Shown: positions 9,715 through 19,623, counted from the stretch's first letter. The stretch is 64,000 nucleotides of DNA from Microbacterium trichothecenolyticum (GCF_030818955.1 NZ_JAUTBF010000001.1:806001-870000); one strand, 5' to 3'. Notes: a model not told the origin generated them from the letters alone. Program-made: numbers and translations.

Positions 9715-10239
9715 ATGGGAACCGCCTCTCGTCTCGTGTCGGCCGTGCGGGGGATCTTCCGTACGGTCTCGCCCTCCCGCCCGGCCGCACCCCCGACGAC
9801 TCAGCACCGCTCCGCCGGTTCACCGGCGCCGACTGTCGGGCAGACGGTCGAGATCGACCCGCCGCGTCGCCTGACGATCACGTACGCGCCCCAGCGTGAC
9901 AATGCGCCCGACGGCGGTGAGATCGTGTGGACATGGGTGCCCTACGAAGAGCGGGACGGTCGCGGAAAGGACCGCCCCGTGCTCGTCATCGGACGAGCGG
10001 ATGCCACCCACTCGTACGCTGTGCGCTTGACGAGCAAGCCGCACGACGGCGACCGACAGTACCTCGCACTGGGCACGGGGGAGTGGGACCCCCAACGACG
10101 CCCGTCGTGGGTCGACGTCGAACAGGTCTACCTCGTGCACGACACCGGCATGCGTCGCGAAGCCGCCGCACTGGACCGTCAGCGCTTCGACGCGATCGCG
10201 GCAACGCTGGCGGCCCGGTACGGGTGGCGCCGAGGATGA
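9715..10239 (+). CDS. PemK/MazF-like family protein
   Basis: 174 residues. From about residue 60 the sequence GEIVWTWVPYEERDG.GKDRPVLVIGR resembles the beta-barrel opening of PemK/MazF endoribonuclease toxins. The first 45 residues are a Pro/Ser/Ala-rich extension with no match I recognise. No antitoxin gene lies upstream or downstream, so it may be an orphan toxin fold with another role. The ATG at 9715 is 7 nt after TAAGGT, consistent with a leaderless transcript. Confidence 0.75.
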   Translation: MGTASRLVSAVRGIFRTVSPSRPAAPPTTQHRSAGSPAPTVGQTVEIDPPRRLTITYAPQRDNAPDGGEIVWTWVPYEERDGRGKDRPVLVIGRADATHSYAVRLTSKPHDGDRQYLALGTGEWDPQRRPSWVDVEQVYLVHDTGMRREAAALDRQRFDAIAATLAARYGWRRG

Positions 10240-10249
10240 CGAAGCAACC

Positions 10250-10446
10250 TCACCCACGCTGACGGATCGCTGCGTCGAACGCCTGCGTCAGCCACGGGAT
10301 GAAAGACGCCGCGCCGCTCGCCGTGAGGTGGTCGGAGTCACGTAGGCAGCGCCACCGCCGCGGACGGGGGGGCAGACCTTCGCGTCGCGGGAGACGTCGG
10401 TCACGTCCACCACGTGCGCGTCATGAGCGTGCGCGTGCGCGCCCTG
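10250..10446 (-). pseudogene. Remnant of an SGNH-hydrolase/acyltransferase C-terminal domain
   Basis: Reading the minus strand, DAHVVDVTDVSRDAKVCPPV is followed in the next frame by LRDSDHLTASGAASFIPWL and a stop at 10250. Together these look like the end of an SGNH domain as found at the C-terminus of acyltransferase-3 proteins (the D-x-x-H block is DSDH). One base appears to be missing between the two parts. Upstream I could not trace the rest of the protein, so this is a short decayed fragment. Confidence 0.5.
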
Positions 10447-10641
10447 ACCCGCCGCGCAGAGGAACGGTTCGCCCTCAGCCTCGTCCGACCGACGACGCCC
10501 CGTGGGAGGGGGACACACCGCCGGTACTGGACGCGCGTGTGCGCAGCCCTGGGCCGGGAATGGTCGGAGGACGACGACGAGATCGACTTCGAACGCTTCT
10601 GCGTCGTGTGGCCGCCCGAGAGGGCCGACGTGAGGGCCTGA
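10414..10641 (+). CDS. Hypothetical 75-residue protein
   Basis: Small open frame with GC-rich third codon positions; the acidic C-terminal half reads EWSEDDDEIDFERFCVVWPP. No family is recognised and there is no clear ribosome-binding site. It partly overlaps the SGNH remnant on the other strand. It may be a chance frame. Confidence 0.25.
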   Translation: MRVMSVRVRALTRRAEERFALSLVRPTTPRGRGTHRRYWTRVCAALGREWSEDDDEIDFERFCVVWPPERADVRA

Positions 10642-10790
10642 GGTGGGAGCGTCGACGACGACCTCCGTGATGATGCGGCGGGATCTCCCGGTTGTGGCCT
10701 GCGCTTTCGCGGGGAGCGCTCCACATTCGACCCACGGAACCGCACTGACGTACACGAGGAAGAATGGCCCCGACTGACAAGGGGTTTCTG

Positions 10791-10866
10791 TGGTGGGCGA
10801 TGCCGGACTCGAACCGACGACCTCTTCCGTGTGAAGGAAGCGCGCTACCAACTGCGCCAATCGCCC
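10791..10866 (-). tRNA. tRNA-Val (CAC anticodon)
   Basis: On the minus strand a 7-bp acceptor stem (GGGCGAT/ATCGCCC), D-loop GCGCAGTTGGTAGCGC, anticodon stem CTTCC/GGAAG around TTCACAC, and T-loop GGTTCGAGTCC are present. CCA is encoded (10791-10793). The anticodon is CAC, reading GUG. Apparent protein frames across it are spurious. Confidence 0.95.
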
Positions 10867-11029
10867 GCATCCCGAACGGGACTCATCGATCGTACCGGAT
10901 GCCGAGGAGTGCTTCGAACCACATCGACCCCCGAGAGTGGAGACACGCGCGGGCCGCGCCCCGTTTTGCGCACGCGCTCAGATCGGGTAATGTCTTACGA
11001 GTGCTCGGGGCAAGCCCCGGGAACGAAAT

Positions 11030-11102
11030 GCGGATGTAGCGCAGTTGGTAGCGCACAACCTTGCCAAGGTTGGGGTCGCGAGTTCGAGTCTCGTCATCCG
11101 CT
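11030..11102 (+). tRNA. tRNA-Gly (GCC anticodon)
   Basis: Acceptor GCGGATG/CATCCGC, D-arm GCGCAGTTGGTAGCGC, anticodon loop TTGCCAA with GCC, and T-loop GTTCGAGTC. No CCA is encoded. First of three plus-strand tRNAs that end at a shared terminator. Confidence 0.95.
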
Positions 11103-11167
11103 CGAGTGGAGGAATCTCTGTACGGTCAGCCGGCAGAAGATTACGACACGTGGGTCGAACCACACAC

Positions 11168-11238
11168 GGTGGCGTGGCCGAGCGGCTAGGCACCGGCCTG
11201 CAAAGCCGTTTACACGGGTTCGAATCCCGTCGCCACCT
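11168..11238 (+). tRNA. tRNA-Cys (GCA anticodon)
   Basis: Acceptor GGTGGCG/CGCCACC, D-arm GCCGAGCGGCTAGGC, anticodon loop CTGCAAA with GCA, and T-arm CGGGTTCGAATCCCG. It lies 66 bp after tRNA-Gly. No CCA is encoded. Confidence 0.95.
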
Positions 11239-11265
11239 CAACTCACAAGAGAACAGCCTGTATAG

Positions 11266-11340
11266 GCGCGATTGGCGCAGCGGTAGCGCGCTTCCCTGAC
11301 ACGGAAGAGGTCACTGGTTCGATCCCAGTATCGCGCACCA
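11266..11340 (+). tRNA. tRNA-Val (GAC anticodon)
   Basis: Acceptor GCGCGAT/ATCGCGC, anticodon stem CTTCC/GGAAG around CTGACAC giving GAC, T-arm CTGGTTCGATCCCAG, and encoded CCA at 11338-11340. A strong terminator follows within 4 bp. Confidence 0.95.
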
Positions 11341-11343
11341 TAT

Positions 11344-11370
11344 AAAACCCCCGGCTCGCCGGGGGTTTTT
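11344..11370 (+). terminator. Intrinsic terminator of the tRNA cluster
   Basis: AAAACCCCCGGC pairs with GCCGGGGGTTTTT around a TC loop: a classic Rho-independent terminator with a T5 tract, placed directly behind tRNA-Val(GAC). Confidence 0.93.
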
Positions 11371-11600
11371 GCGTTGCCTCGGTCTTCTTCCCGGGTGGGA
11401 ACAGCGGCGCCGTAGCGCACATCCGCCCGGCGTACGTCCCAACCCCCAGGCGGCCCGAGACGCCATGGTGCGCGCGGCCGATCGGTTTCGAACGAGACGC
11501 ACTTGCGTGGACGCCGAACGCTCCGCATTCGGGCCGCCAGGATGTCTTTTCGTGAGCAGGGAGACAACGGCGTCTCCCTCGCAACCGGGCGAAGACTGGA

Positions 11601-11684
11601 GACTCCCGCCCCAGGCAGGGGGTGCCGAGGGGGCGGGGCGGGAGTCCTCAAAAGGATACACGATTGTCCCCCAAATGGGGGACA
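11601..11684 (+). promoter_or_regulatory. Two consecutive hairpins in the leader of the PPOX gene
   Basis: GACTCCCGCCCC (11601) pairs perfectly with GGGGCGGGAGTC (11635), and TGTCCCCC (11665) pairs with GGGGGACA (11677) around an AAAT loop. The rest of the 370-bp gap from 11371 to 11741 shows no gene. The hairpins could act as an attenuator or an operator; the sequence does not distinguish these. Confidence 0.4.
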
Positions 11685-11741
11685 CGAGCCTGGAGCCCCG
11701 CGCCCATCCGCACCCACGTCGACACGGGCGAGCGTGAGGCG

Positions 11742-12197
11742 ATGGCGCAACCCTCCGACGCGCGTCCCGGACAGCGCTACCGTGAGGACCTGAGCGTCCC
11801 CGACACCCGCTGGCGCGAGATCGCGGCATCCCCCTTCGTCTCGCTGGGCACCTACCGCAAGAACGGCGACGTCGTCGCCGTTCCCGTGTGGATCGCCCGT
11901 GAGGGCGACGAACTCGTCGTGACGAGCGAACGCAACACCGGCAAGGTCAAGCGCCTGCGCAACGACGGGCGGGTGACGCTGCGCCCGTGCAGTCGGATGG
12001 GTGCCGTGGCGCCCGACGCCATCACGGTCCAGGCGCGCCCTCGCATCGCCGCCGCGGCACCCGAAGACCGCCGAGCCGATGCCGTCCTGCACCGCAAGTA
12101 CGGTCTGCAGTATCGACTGATCCTCGGGTTCGAGGCTCACGTGCGTCGGGTGCAGCACAAACCGGGCGACCGGGTCATCATCCGGATCTCGCGCTGA
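11742..12197 (+). CDS. PPOX-class (pyridoxamine 5'-phosphate oxidase-like) flavin/F420-binding protein
   Basis: 151 residues from the ATG at 11742, preceded by GTGAGG. The split beta-barrel pattern of the PPOX family is clear: TRWREIAASPFVSLGTYRKN, then VVAVPVWIAREGDELVVTS and TGKVKRLRNDGRVTL. Such proteins bind FMN, F420 or heme-like ligands. The short length and the T-x-K-V-K-R-L-R motif fit the actinobacterial F420-dependent oxidoreductase group, but the cofactor is inference. Confidence 0.8.
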   Translation: MAQPSDARPGQRYREDLSVPDTRWREIAASPFVSLGTYRKNGDVVAVPVWIAREGDELVVTSERNTGKVKRLRNDGRVTLRPCSRMGAVAPDAITVQARPRIAAAAPEDRRADAVLHRKYGLQYRLILGFEAHVRRVQHKPGDRVIIRISR

Positions 12198-12389
12198 CGA
12201 CGCGCTCGCTCCGGACGTGCGGCGCAGGGAGCTGGCCGGATACCGCATGCCGTCGCAAAGGGGGTTTGTCGAACCCGACGATCCGCGAGACTTTATCGAG
12301 GAAAGATGCGGTCGACACCCCCCGGCTACCGCGTTCGACATTCTCGCCCAGGGATGCGCGGCCCCGGTTCGTCGACCCGTGAGGATCTC

Positions 12390-12773
12390 ATGGGCAAATT
12401 CATCTACGACAACAACATCAAGGTCGACTTCGAAGACCGTCTTCTGGCGCACCTTCAGGCCGTGATCCTCGCCAAGGTCCGCCGTGGGGAGAGCTTCCCC
12501 TTCACGTGGAAGGACGACATCAGCACCGGCGGCGGCCGCACGACGGTGTACATCCATCCGCATGTGTCACTCGTCTTCAAGTTCCACGGCAGCCGGACGC
12601 CGCAGCTGAGCACGCCGTGGTTGCACGCGCTGACCTACAACGCCAATTCGGGCCGTGGGCTGTACATCGTGACCGAGCCCGACGACTTCGCCCCCCGCGA
12701 GAGCACGCGGCGCGAGGAGATGGTCTTTCGTGAGGTGCCCCACGGTGAGGAACCCCCGGCCCAGATCAGATGA
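12390..12773 (+). CDS. DUF7882-type small protein (often mislabelled ATP-dependent DNA ligase)
   Basis: 127 residues starting MGKFIYDNNIKVDFEDRLLA after a GAGGATCTC ribosome-binding site. The pattern ILAKVRRGESFPFTWKDD and VSLVFKFHGSRTPQLSTPW is typical of a small Microbacteriaceae family sometimes annotated as DNA ligase. No ligase nucleotidyltransferase motif (KxDG) is present, so that name should not be used. Function unknown. Confidence 0.7.
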   Translation: MGKFIYDNNIKVDFEDRLLAHLQAVILAKVRRGESFPFTWKDDISTGGGRTTVYIHPHVSLVFKFHGSRTPQLSTPWLHALTYNANSGRGLYIVTEPDDFAPRESTRREEMVFREVPHGEEPPAQIR

Positions 12774-12788
12774 AGGCTGGAGCCCCTG

Positions 12789-13940
12789 TCACAGCGCGAG
12801 CGGCAGAACTCCGAGCAGCAGGATCAGCGGGGCGATCACGGCGCCGAGGGCGATGAAGCGGCTCCACCGCACCTCGACGCCCGCGGCACGCAGGCGCTCG
12901 TGCCACAGAAGCGTCGCCAGCGATGCCCACGGCGTCACGATGGGCCCGGCGTTGACGCCCACGAGCAGGGCCGCCAACCGCGCGGGAGAGCCCGCGACGG
13001 ACTCCAGCGCCAGGTAGGCGGGGAGGTTGTTGATCCCGTTGGCCACCAGAGCACCCACACCGGCCACCTGCCACAGTGCGCGGAGGTCGTCGCCCGTGCC
13101 GGCGAGCAGCGCGGTGATCCGCCCGATGCCGAGCGCCTCCAGCGCGCCGACGGCCAGGAACAGTCCGCCCGCGAAGACCAGGAGCGACCATGGCACGAGA
13201 CGGATGCCGAGCGCCCGGGGCGCGCGCCACGCGAACACCGCGACGAGTACGACGGCGGCACCGAGGGCCGGCATCCACGGTTCGAGTCCGATCACCAACA
13301 GCGGCAGCAGAGCGAAAGTCACCACGCCCGACACCCGCAGCAGCACCGGATCCGACACGGTGGGGGACGCGGCATCCGGGTACGTTCTCGGCAGGCGACG
13401 CAGGAACACGAGCGTCAGCACCACCACCGACACCGCGATCACGATCAGCGCCGACGGCCCCAGCATGGCGAGGAAGGCCACGGGGTCGTGCCCGCCGCCC
13501 AGCGCCTCGGATGCCAGCAGGTTGGTGAGGTTGGACACGGGCAGCACGAGCGAGGCGGTGTTGGCGAGCACAACGGTGACGAAGGCGAAGGGCAACGGAT
13601 CGAGCCGACGCGCGACGGCCATCGAGACGACCACCGGCGTCAGGAGGACGGCCGTGGTGTCGAGCGAGAGGAATGCGGTCGCCACCGTGGCCAACCCCAC
13701 CACGAGCACCCACAGCGCCGCGGTTCGCCGCCGCGCGAGCCGGGCGAGGCGTGCGGCCACGACGTCGAACAATCCGGCCTTCGATGCGAGCTCGGCGACG
13801 ACCGTGACGGCGACGACGAAGAGCAGGATCGGCCATACCCGGTCGGCGACTTCGATGGCGTGATCCGCGGGGAGAACGCCGGTGAGCAGCGCGACGATGC
13901 CGAGGATCCAGAGCACGCCGCCGATGATGGCCAGAGTCAC
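12789..13940 (-). CDS. ArsB/SLC13-type anion permease
   Basis: 383-residue polytopic inner-membrane transporter with roughly 10-11 hydrophobic segments. Hallmarks of the ArsB/NhaD/SLC13 fold are [17 protein letters not shown] and [16 protein letters not shown] in the first half and [19 protein letters not shown] in the second half (paired N-rich hairpins). The GTG at 13940 follows GTGGAGCG. The substrate could be arsenite or a carboxylate; there are no ars regulatory genes nearby. It is divergent from thrS. Confidence 0.82.
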   Translation of the reverse strand: MTLAIIGGVLWILGIVALLTGVLPADHAIEVADRVWPILLFVVAVTVVAELASKAGLFDVVAARLARLARRRTAALWVLVVGLATVATAFLSLDTTAVLLTPVVVSMAVARRLDPLPFAFVTVVLANTASLVLPVSNLTNLLASEALGGGHDPVAFLAMLGPSALIVIAVSVVVLTLVFLRRLPRTYPDAASPTVSDPVLLRVSGVVTFALLPLLVIGLEPWMPALGAAVVLVAVFAWRAPRALGIRLVPWSLLVFAGGLFLAVGALEALGIGRITALLAGTGDDLRALWQVAGVGALVANGINNLPAYLALESVAGSPARLAALLVGVNAGPIVTPWASLATLLWHERLRAAGVEVRWSRFIALGAVIAPLILLLGVLPLAL

Positions 13941-14024
13941 CGCTCCACTATGGGGCACCGCGCGTGCAATGCGGGCCACGCCCCGCCGGGTAGCCTGGAA
14001 CGCGACCCTTTCAGGAGATGTGCT

Positions 14025-16012
14025 GTGACTGATTTTCCCGCCGATGGCTTCGCCCTCTTCCCCGACCGTTCGGTTGTCGCCCTGCGCGTCAACGGGGAGT
14101 TGAAAGACCTGGCCACGACCGTGACGGCCGATGACCAGGTCGAGCCGGTGACCATCGACAGCGCGGACGGGCTCAACATCCTGCGGCACTCCACGGCGCA
14201 CGTGCTCGCGCAGGCAGTGCAGCGTGTCAAGCCCCAGGCGAACCTCGGCATCGGCCCGCCGATCACCGACGGCTTCTACTACGACTTCCAGGTCGACGAG
14301 CCCTTCACCCCCGACGACCTCAAGGTCATCAAGAAGGAGATGGAGCGCATCGTCCGCGAGAACCAGCGCTTCGTGCGCCGCGTCGTCAGCGACGACGAGG
14401 CCCGCACCGAGCTCGCCGACGAGCCGTTCAAGCTCGAGCTCATCGGGCTGAAGGGCGGGTCGGCCGAGGCCGCGGAGGGCGCCTCGGTCGAGGTCGGCGC
14501 CGGCGAGCTGACCATCTACGACAACGTCACCCGCGACGGCGAGACCGCCTGGAAAGACCTCTGCCGCGGACCCCACGTGCCCGGCACCCGTCTCATCGGC
14601 AACGGCTGGGACCTCACCCGCATCGCCGGCGCCTACTGGCGCGGCAGCGAGAAGAACCCGCAGCTGCAGCGCATCTACGGCACCGCCTGGCCCACCAAAG
14701 ACGAGCTCCGCGCCTATCAGCAGCGCCTCGAAGAGGCTGCCAAGCGCGACCACCGCAAGCTCGGCAAAGAGCTCGACCTCTTCTCGTTCCCCGACGAGAT
14801 CGGCTCGGGCCTGAGCGTCTGGCATCCGCGCGGAGGCATCATCCGCGGCGAGATGGAGCAGCACGCCCGCCGTCGGCACATCGAGGGCGGCTACACCTAC
14901 GTGTACACGCCGCACATCTCGAAAGAAGACCTCTTCCTCACCTCGAACCACCTCGTGACGTACAGGGACGGGATGTTCCCGCCGATCGTCATGGATGAGG
15001 AGCGCGACGCCGACGGGCATGTCACCAAGCAGGGCCAGGACTACTACCTGAAGCCCATGAACTGCCCGATGCACATCCTCATCTACAAGGAGCGTGCGCG
15101 CAGCTACCGCGACCTGCCGATGCGCCTGGCCGAGAACGGCACCGTGTACCGCAACGAGCTCTCGGGCGCCCTGCACGGCCTGACCCGGGTACGGGGTTTC
15201 ACCCAGGACGACTCGCACCTGTTCGTCACCCCGGAACAGCTCGAGTCCGAGGCGACGCGCGTGCTGGAGTTCGTCATCTCGATGCTCCGAGACTTCGGTC
15301 TCGACGACTTCGAGCTCGAACTGTCGATGCGCGACGACGAGAAGTCGAAGTGGATCGGCAGCGACGAGTTCTGGGAGTACTCGACCAACGCCCTGCGCAA
15401 CGTCGCCGTCGCCTCGGGTCTGAAGCTCACCGAGGTGCCCGGCGAAGCCGCCTTCTACGGCCCGAAGATCGACCTCAAGACCCGCGGGATGCCATCGGCC
15501 GCACCTGGCAGCTGTCGACGGTGCAGGTCGACCCCAACCTGCCCGAGCGCTTCGGCTTGGAGTACACCGGACCCGACGGCGAGAAGCACCGCCCGATCAT
15601 GATCCACCGCGCCCTGTTCGGGTCGATCGAGCGCTTCTTCGCGATCCTGCTCGAGCACTACGCCGGCGCCTTCCCCGTGTGGCTCGCGCCCGTTCAGGTC
15701 GTGGCCGTGCCGGTGGCCGCCGAATACGGCGACTACCTGCAGGACATCGTCGCCGACCTCACGACCAAGGGCGTCCGCGCCGAGACCGACCACAGCGACG
15801 ACCGCATGCAGAAGAAGATCCGCACGCACACCACGCAGAAGGTGCCGCTCATGCTGATCGCCGGCGAGCAGGACCGCTCGAACGGCACGGTCTCGTTCCG
15901 CTTCCGCGACGGCACGCAGCTCAACGGCATCCCCGTCGACGAGGCGGTCGCCCGCATCACCGGCGCGATCGCGGCCCGCACGCTCGTGAACACCGCGGAG
16001 GACCTGGCGTGA
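14025..16012 (+). pseudogene. thrS: Threonine-tRNA ligase, interrupted by one frameshift
   Basis: Charges tRNA-Thr. From the GTG at 14025 (AGGAG upstream) the frame carries the TGS region, the editing-domain motif HSTAHVLAQ, and class II core motifs through [10 protein letters not shown] near 15485. There two extra G (or one missing base) shift the frame, and the expected continuation [15 protein letters not shown] appears in the other frame and runs to the stop at 16012 with the anticodon-binding domain. Repaired length is about 661 residues, normal for the family. The gene is essential, so a sequencing or assembly indel is more likely than true loss. Confidence 0.9.
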
Positions 16013-16575
16013 CGAACGACCCGGATGCCGTCGCGGCCGATGAGTCGTCGCTCGTCGATGCCGCGACGCTTCCGGGCGTGCCCGACGAGTTCCAGCGCCT
16101 GTGGACGCCGCACCGTATGGCGTACATCTCAGCGGGCCGCGAGCCCATGGAGCAGAACTGTCCGTTCTGCGCGGCACCCGACAAGTCGGACGAGGACGGC
16201 CTGATCGTCGCGCGCGGCACGACCGCGTACGTCCTGCTCAACCTCTTCCCGTACAACTCCGGCCACCTACTCGTCTGCCCGTACCGCCACATCGCGACCT
16301 ACGACCAGGCGACCGACGAAGAGGTGGCCGAGATCGGCGCCCTGACCCAGCGCGGCATGCGGGTGCTGCGGGCGACCTCGCGCTGTGAGGGATTCAACCT
16401 GGGTATGAACCAGGGGGCGATCGCCGGCGCGGGCGTCGACGCGCACCTGCACCAGCACATCGTGCCGCGGTGGGCATCGGACGCCAACTTCTTCCCCATC
16501 ATCGCCAAGACCAAAGCCTTGCCGCAGCTCCTGGGCGACGTTCGGCGCACGGTGGCGGAGGCCTGGGGGGCCTGA
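16009..16575 (+). CDS. HIT family protein, Ap4A phosphorylase-like
   Basis: 188 residues. The histidine triad is [12 protein letters not shown], and an N-terminal CPFC pair suggests a zinc site. The GTG start overlaps the thrS stop. The thrS-HIT order is the one seen for the mycobacterial Ap4A phosphorylase (Rv2613c), which degrades the Ap4A made by aminoacyl-tRNA synthetases. The phosphorylase rather than hydrolase activity is inferred from that similarity. pgsA, which follows in mycobacteria, is absent here. Confidence 0.87.
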   Translation: MTNDPDAVAADESSLVDAATLPGVPDEFQRLWTPHRMAYISAGREPMEQNCPFCAAPDKSDEDGLIVARGTTAYVLLNLFPYNSGHLLVCPYRHIATYDQATDEEVAEIGALTQRGMRVLRATSRCEGFNLGMNQGAIAGAGVDAHLHQHIVPRWASDANFFPIIAKTKALPQLLGDVRRTVAEAWGA

Positions 16576-16630
16576 GGGCGTTATCCACAACCCCTCGGCA
16601 CGCACGCCGACCGGTGGCTAGCGTGAGTGG

Positions 16631-17233
16631 ATGAACGCTCGCCCTCGTCTTCTCGTACTCCCGCTGCTGGTCGCGGCTGTGCTCTCGAGCACCAGCGGTT
16701 GCATCCCCCTGCCGAGTCCTCTCTCACCCGATGCCGCGCTGTCGTCATCGCCGACGCCGACGAGCGAGGCGGGGGAGGAGTCCGACGTCTCTTCCCCACC
16801 GGATGCCGATGCACTCGGTGACGCGTTCGTCGAGCGCGAGGAGTTCTTCCGCGAGCAGCAACTGCCCACGGACGGCTCCCCGCTGGTCGCGGTGACACCG
16901 GCCCAGAAGGAGTTCATCGCGCAGCAGCGGGCGTATATCGAGAGCCAAGGGGCATCGTGGTCGGCGCAAGACGAGAACATCGCCCTCGCCCTCGCGGCCG
17001 ATGCCTGCGAGACAGCGATCCTCAACGCGCACCGGGTCGATGCGAGCGTGTTGCAGAGCCACGTCGTTTCCTCGCCGTTGTTCGCGGCGATCCTGCCGAA
17101 AGACGCGGATGCCGCCACCCGCGCGGCCGGCGAGCGCAACGTGGCGAGCGTCATGGTCTTCGGAACGTCGTTCCTCTGCCCCGACGATGCCCCCGCGTGG
17201 CAGTCCGCGTACACCGAGGTGTACGGCGGCTGA
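16631..17233 (+). CDS. Putative lipoprotein, DUF732-like
   Basis: 200 residues with a clear lipoprotein signal: basic N-terminus, hydrophobic VLPLLVAAVLSS and lipobox STSGC (Cys24). A Ser/Pro/Glu-rich linker follows, then a helical domain with a conserved cysteine pair (ACETAI and TSFLCPDD) resembling DUF732 in size and spacing. TAGCGT sits 6 nt before the ATG, so the mRNA may be leaderless. Function unknown. Confidence 0.75.
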   Translation: MNARPRLLVLPLLVAAVLSSTSGCIPLPSPLSPDAALSSSPTPTSEAGEESDVSSPPDADALGDAFVEREEFFREQQLPTDGSPLVAVTPAQKEFIAQQRAYIESQGASWSAQDENIALALAADACETAILNAHRVDASVLQSHVVSSPLFAAILPKDADAATRAAGERNVASVMVFGTSFLCPDDAPAWQSAYTEVYGG

Positions 17234-17308
17234 CGGCGCCTGACGGCGGGCGTCGCGAGGGGCCGTGCGGGCGAACCGTGGCCGTCGGCGGGCCTCGGCC
17301 GGAGGGTC

Positions 17309-18163
17309 TCAGCGCACGCGGCGCACCGAGAACTGCAACCGCGGGTGCGCGTAGGCCTCTTGCGATTCGATGAGCCGCAGCTCGCGCGACCCCGACTCGT
17401 AGGTGTTCGTCAACAGGTCGAAGACGCTGGACGACGTACGCGCCAGGGCGTCGGCCGCATCTCCGCCGCTGCGGCGGTAGTGCGCGGTGAAGAGCGCAGC
17501 GGTGACGTCCCCCGAGCCATTGGCCTTCATCGGGATGAGCGGGGTCTGCACGATCCACGCGCCGTTGTCGTCGACGACCATCGTCTCGATGGTGTCGGGC
17601 TCGCGGTCGGGGCGCTCGACACTGGTGACGAGGATCGTGCGAGGACCGCGGGCGCGCAGCGCGTCGGCCGACTCGAGGGTCGAATCGATGCTGTCTGGCT
17701 CGGTGCCCGTGAGAAAACCCAACTCGAACTGGTTGGGGGTGAGGATGTCGGCGACCGGTACGACGCGCTCGCGCAGCAGCTCGGGGATGGCGGGGGCCAC
17801 GAAGCACCCCGACTTGGCGTTGCCCATCACGGGGTCGCACGCGTAGACGGCATCCGGATTCGCCTTCTTCACCCGCGCAACGGTGTCGATGATGACGTCG
17901 GCGATGCCTTCACCGCCCTGATAGCCCGAGAGCACGACATCGATCTCGGGGAACACCCCGCGGTCCTCGATCCCGGCGATCACCTCTGCGACGTCGTCGG
18001 GAGAGATCAGCGGGCCGCGCCACGCGCCGTACCCGGTGTGGTTGGAGAAGTTGACCGTGTAGACGGGCAGAACCTCGACGCCGATGCGCTGGAGAGGGAA
18101 GACGGCGGCGGAGTTGCCGACGTGTCCGAACGCGACGGCCGACTGGATCGAGAGAACCTTCAT
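17309..18163 (-). CDS. pdxY: Pyridoxal kinase (PdxY/PdxK family)
   Basis: Phosphorylates pyridoxal in vitamin B6 salvage. 284 residues of the ribokinase-like fold. Motifs: [24 protein letters not shown] at the N-terminus, [28 protein letters not shown] and the anion-hole [12 protein letters not shown]. The ATG overlaps the TGA of the MocR-type gene (ATGA), so kinase and regulator are one unit, opposite to pdxST. This joins salvage and de novo B6 genes at one locus. Confidence 0.93.
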   Translation of the reverse strand: MKVLSIQSAVAFGHVGNSAAVFPLQRIGVEVLPVYTVNFSNHTGYGAWRGPLISPDDVAEVIAGIEDRGVFPEIDVVLSGYQGGEGIADVIIDTVARVKKANPDAVYACDPVMGNAKSGCFVAPAIPELLRERVVPVADILTPNQFELGFLTGTEPDSIDSTLESADALRARGPRTILVTSVERPDREPDTIETMVVDDNGAWIVQTPLIPMKANGSGDVTAALFTAHYRRSGGDAADALARTSSSVFDLLTNTYESGSRELRLIESQEAYAHPRLQFSVRRVR

Positions 18164-19503
18164 GTCTCGATCCTTCCACCTCGGGCGGGGGCGCGCCGTG
18201 CGCCCGCGGCGACGGCGATGTCGTCGGCGAGGGCCGCCGCGGCGTCGGCATCGAGATCGTGCACGGTCAGTCGCAAGAACGCCCCGGTCGGTGCGGGGGA
18301 GAGGAAGAAGGGGTCCCCCTCGCGCACGAGCCATCCGCGTCGCATCAGCTCTTCCCGCACGCTGGCGGCGGGGACCGGAAGGGGAACCCAGAGATTCAGG
18401 CCGTCGCCGGGGCTCACGGGGAGCCCGCGATCGGTCAGCGCGCGGGCGAAGACCGCGTTGCGCTCGGCGTAATGAACGGCGGCGCGTTCGATGTCGGCCC
18501 GCACGGCGTCGTCGGTCACCAGCGCGAGCGTCATGCGCTGCAGGATATGACTCACCCACGTGGTTCCCGGGGTCAGACGCACGGCCAGCCCGTCGGCGGT
18601 GTCGGGATCGGATGCCGTGACCGCGAGGCACGTGTCGGGTCCGAGGAACTTCGACATGGAGCGGATGCGAGCCCACCGGCGCTGCGCCGGCCCGATGACC
18701 GAGTGCAGCGGCATCCGCGAGAGGAGCGAGAAGTGGTCGTCCTCGATGACGAGGACGTACGGGTGATCGGCCAGGACATCGCGCAGCGCTGCGGCGCGGG
18801 CGGCGCTGAGGCTCGCGCCGGTGGGGTTGTGCGCGCGCGGCGTGCAGATGACCGCGCGCACCCCCGCCTCGAGGGCGGCCCGGAGCCCATCGACGGTCAT
18901 GCCCTCGGCATCCACCGCGACGGGGACCGCCCGGTACCCGCCCGTGCGTACGGTGTGGAGGGCGGAGAGGAAGCAGGGGTCTTCGAGTGCCACCGCGTCG
19001 TCGCGCTGCAGCGCCTGAGCGAGGAGGCGCTCGATCGCATCGCTCGCGCCGCTGGTGACGGTGATGCGCAGGTCCTCGTCGCGGGGGAGCTGGTCGGCCA
19101 TCCACTCGCGCGCCCACGCCTCGAGCCCCGGGTCGATGACGGGCTCGCCGTAGAGGACGGGCCGCGTCGAGCGGGCGAGAGCGGCGGTGGGGTCGGGGAT
19201 GAGGGCGGGGTCGGGATTGCCGGTTCCGACGTCACGCAGCACGGTGTCGGGCGCGTACCCCTCCTGCGCGACGCTGGCACGGTCGGCCACGCGGGTCCCG
19301 CCGCGGCCGCGCGCCTCGACGAGGCCGGCCTGCGCGAGTTGCCGGTAGGCCGCGACGACCGTGTTGCGGTTCACGCCGAGCTCGGCCGCCACGGCCCGGA
19401 CCGAGGGCAGGAGCGTCCCGGGCGTGAGATCGCCGCGCTCGATGCGCTCGCGCAGGTCGGCGGCGATACCGGATGCCGAACGGCCGGTCATGTCGATGGT
19501 CAT
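18160..19503 (-). CDS. pdxR: MocR/PdxR-type GntR-family regulator with aminotransferase domain
   Basis: 447 residues. The first 75 form a GntR winged helix ([42 protein letters not shown]). The rest is a fold-type I aminotransferase domain with the PLP-lysine motif SMSKFLGPD. MocR proteins of this class sense PLP and control pdxST. The divergent position next to pdxS and the coupling to pdxY make that role likely here. A palindrome lies in the shared promoter region. Confidence 0.88.
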   Translation of the reverse strand: MTIDMTGRSASGIAADLRERIERGDLTPGTLLPSVRAVAAELGVNRNTVVAAYRQLAQAGLVEARGRGGTRVADRASVAQEGYAPDTVLRDVGTGNPDPALIPDPTAALARSTRPVLYGEPVIDPGLEAWAREWMADQLPRDEDLRITVTSGASDAIERLLAQALQRDDAVALEDPCFLSALHTVRTGGYRAVPVAVDAEGMTVDGLRAALEAGVRAVICTPRAHNPTGASLSAARAAALRDVLADHPYVLVIEDDHFSLLSRMPLHSVIGPAQRRWARIRSMSKFLGPDTCLAVTASDPDTADGLAVRLTPGTTWVSHILQRMTLALVTDDAVRADIERAAVHYAERNAVFARALTDRGLPVSPGDGLNLWVPLPVPAASVREELMRRGWLVREGDPFFLSPAPTGAFLRLTVHDLDADAAAALADDIAVAAGARRAPARGGRIET

Positions 19504-19553
19504 ACGCCCCCCCTGGGTCGTCGTCCAGCCTATGTCCTGAGCCATGCTACGGT

Positions 19554-19567
19554 TTGGCCTAAGCCAA
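19554..19567. promoter_or_regulatory. Palindrome in the pdxR-pdxS divergent promoter region
   Basis: TTGGC-CTAA-GCCAA is a perfect inverted repeat midway between the divergent starts at 19503 and 19624. It is a candidate operator for the adjacent MocR regulator; this is inference from position and symmetry. Confidence 0.45.
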
Positions 19568-19623
19568 TACATCGCGCCCCGAAGCGCGAACCATCGCGCC
19601 CCCGCGGGCGGAACGGAGCAGCC

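Noticed and set aside
10288..10860. Minus-strand frame of 190 codons crossing tRNA-Val(CAC), start MAQLVARFLHTEEVVGSSPASP
   Set aside because: The opening is the well-known spurious translation of a tRNA gene. Only a short internal stretch (SGNH remnant) has meaning.
12390..12773. ATP-dependent DNA ligase label for the MGKFIYDNN protein
   Set aside because: At 127 residues, without a KxDG nucleotidyltransferase motif, it cannot be a ligase.
16581..16589. Perfect DnaA box TTATCCACA after the HIT gene
   Set aside because: A single box without a cluster, AT-rich region or dnaA/dnaN neighbours is not evidence of an origin.
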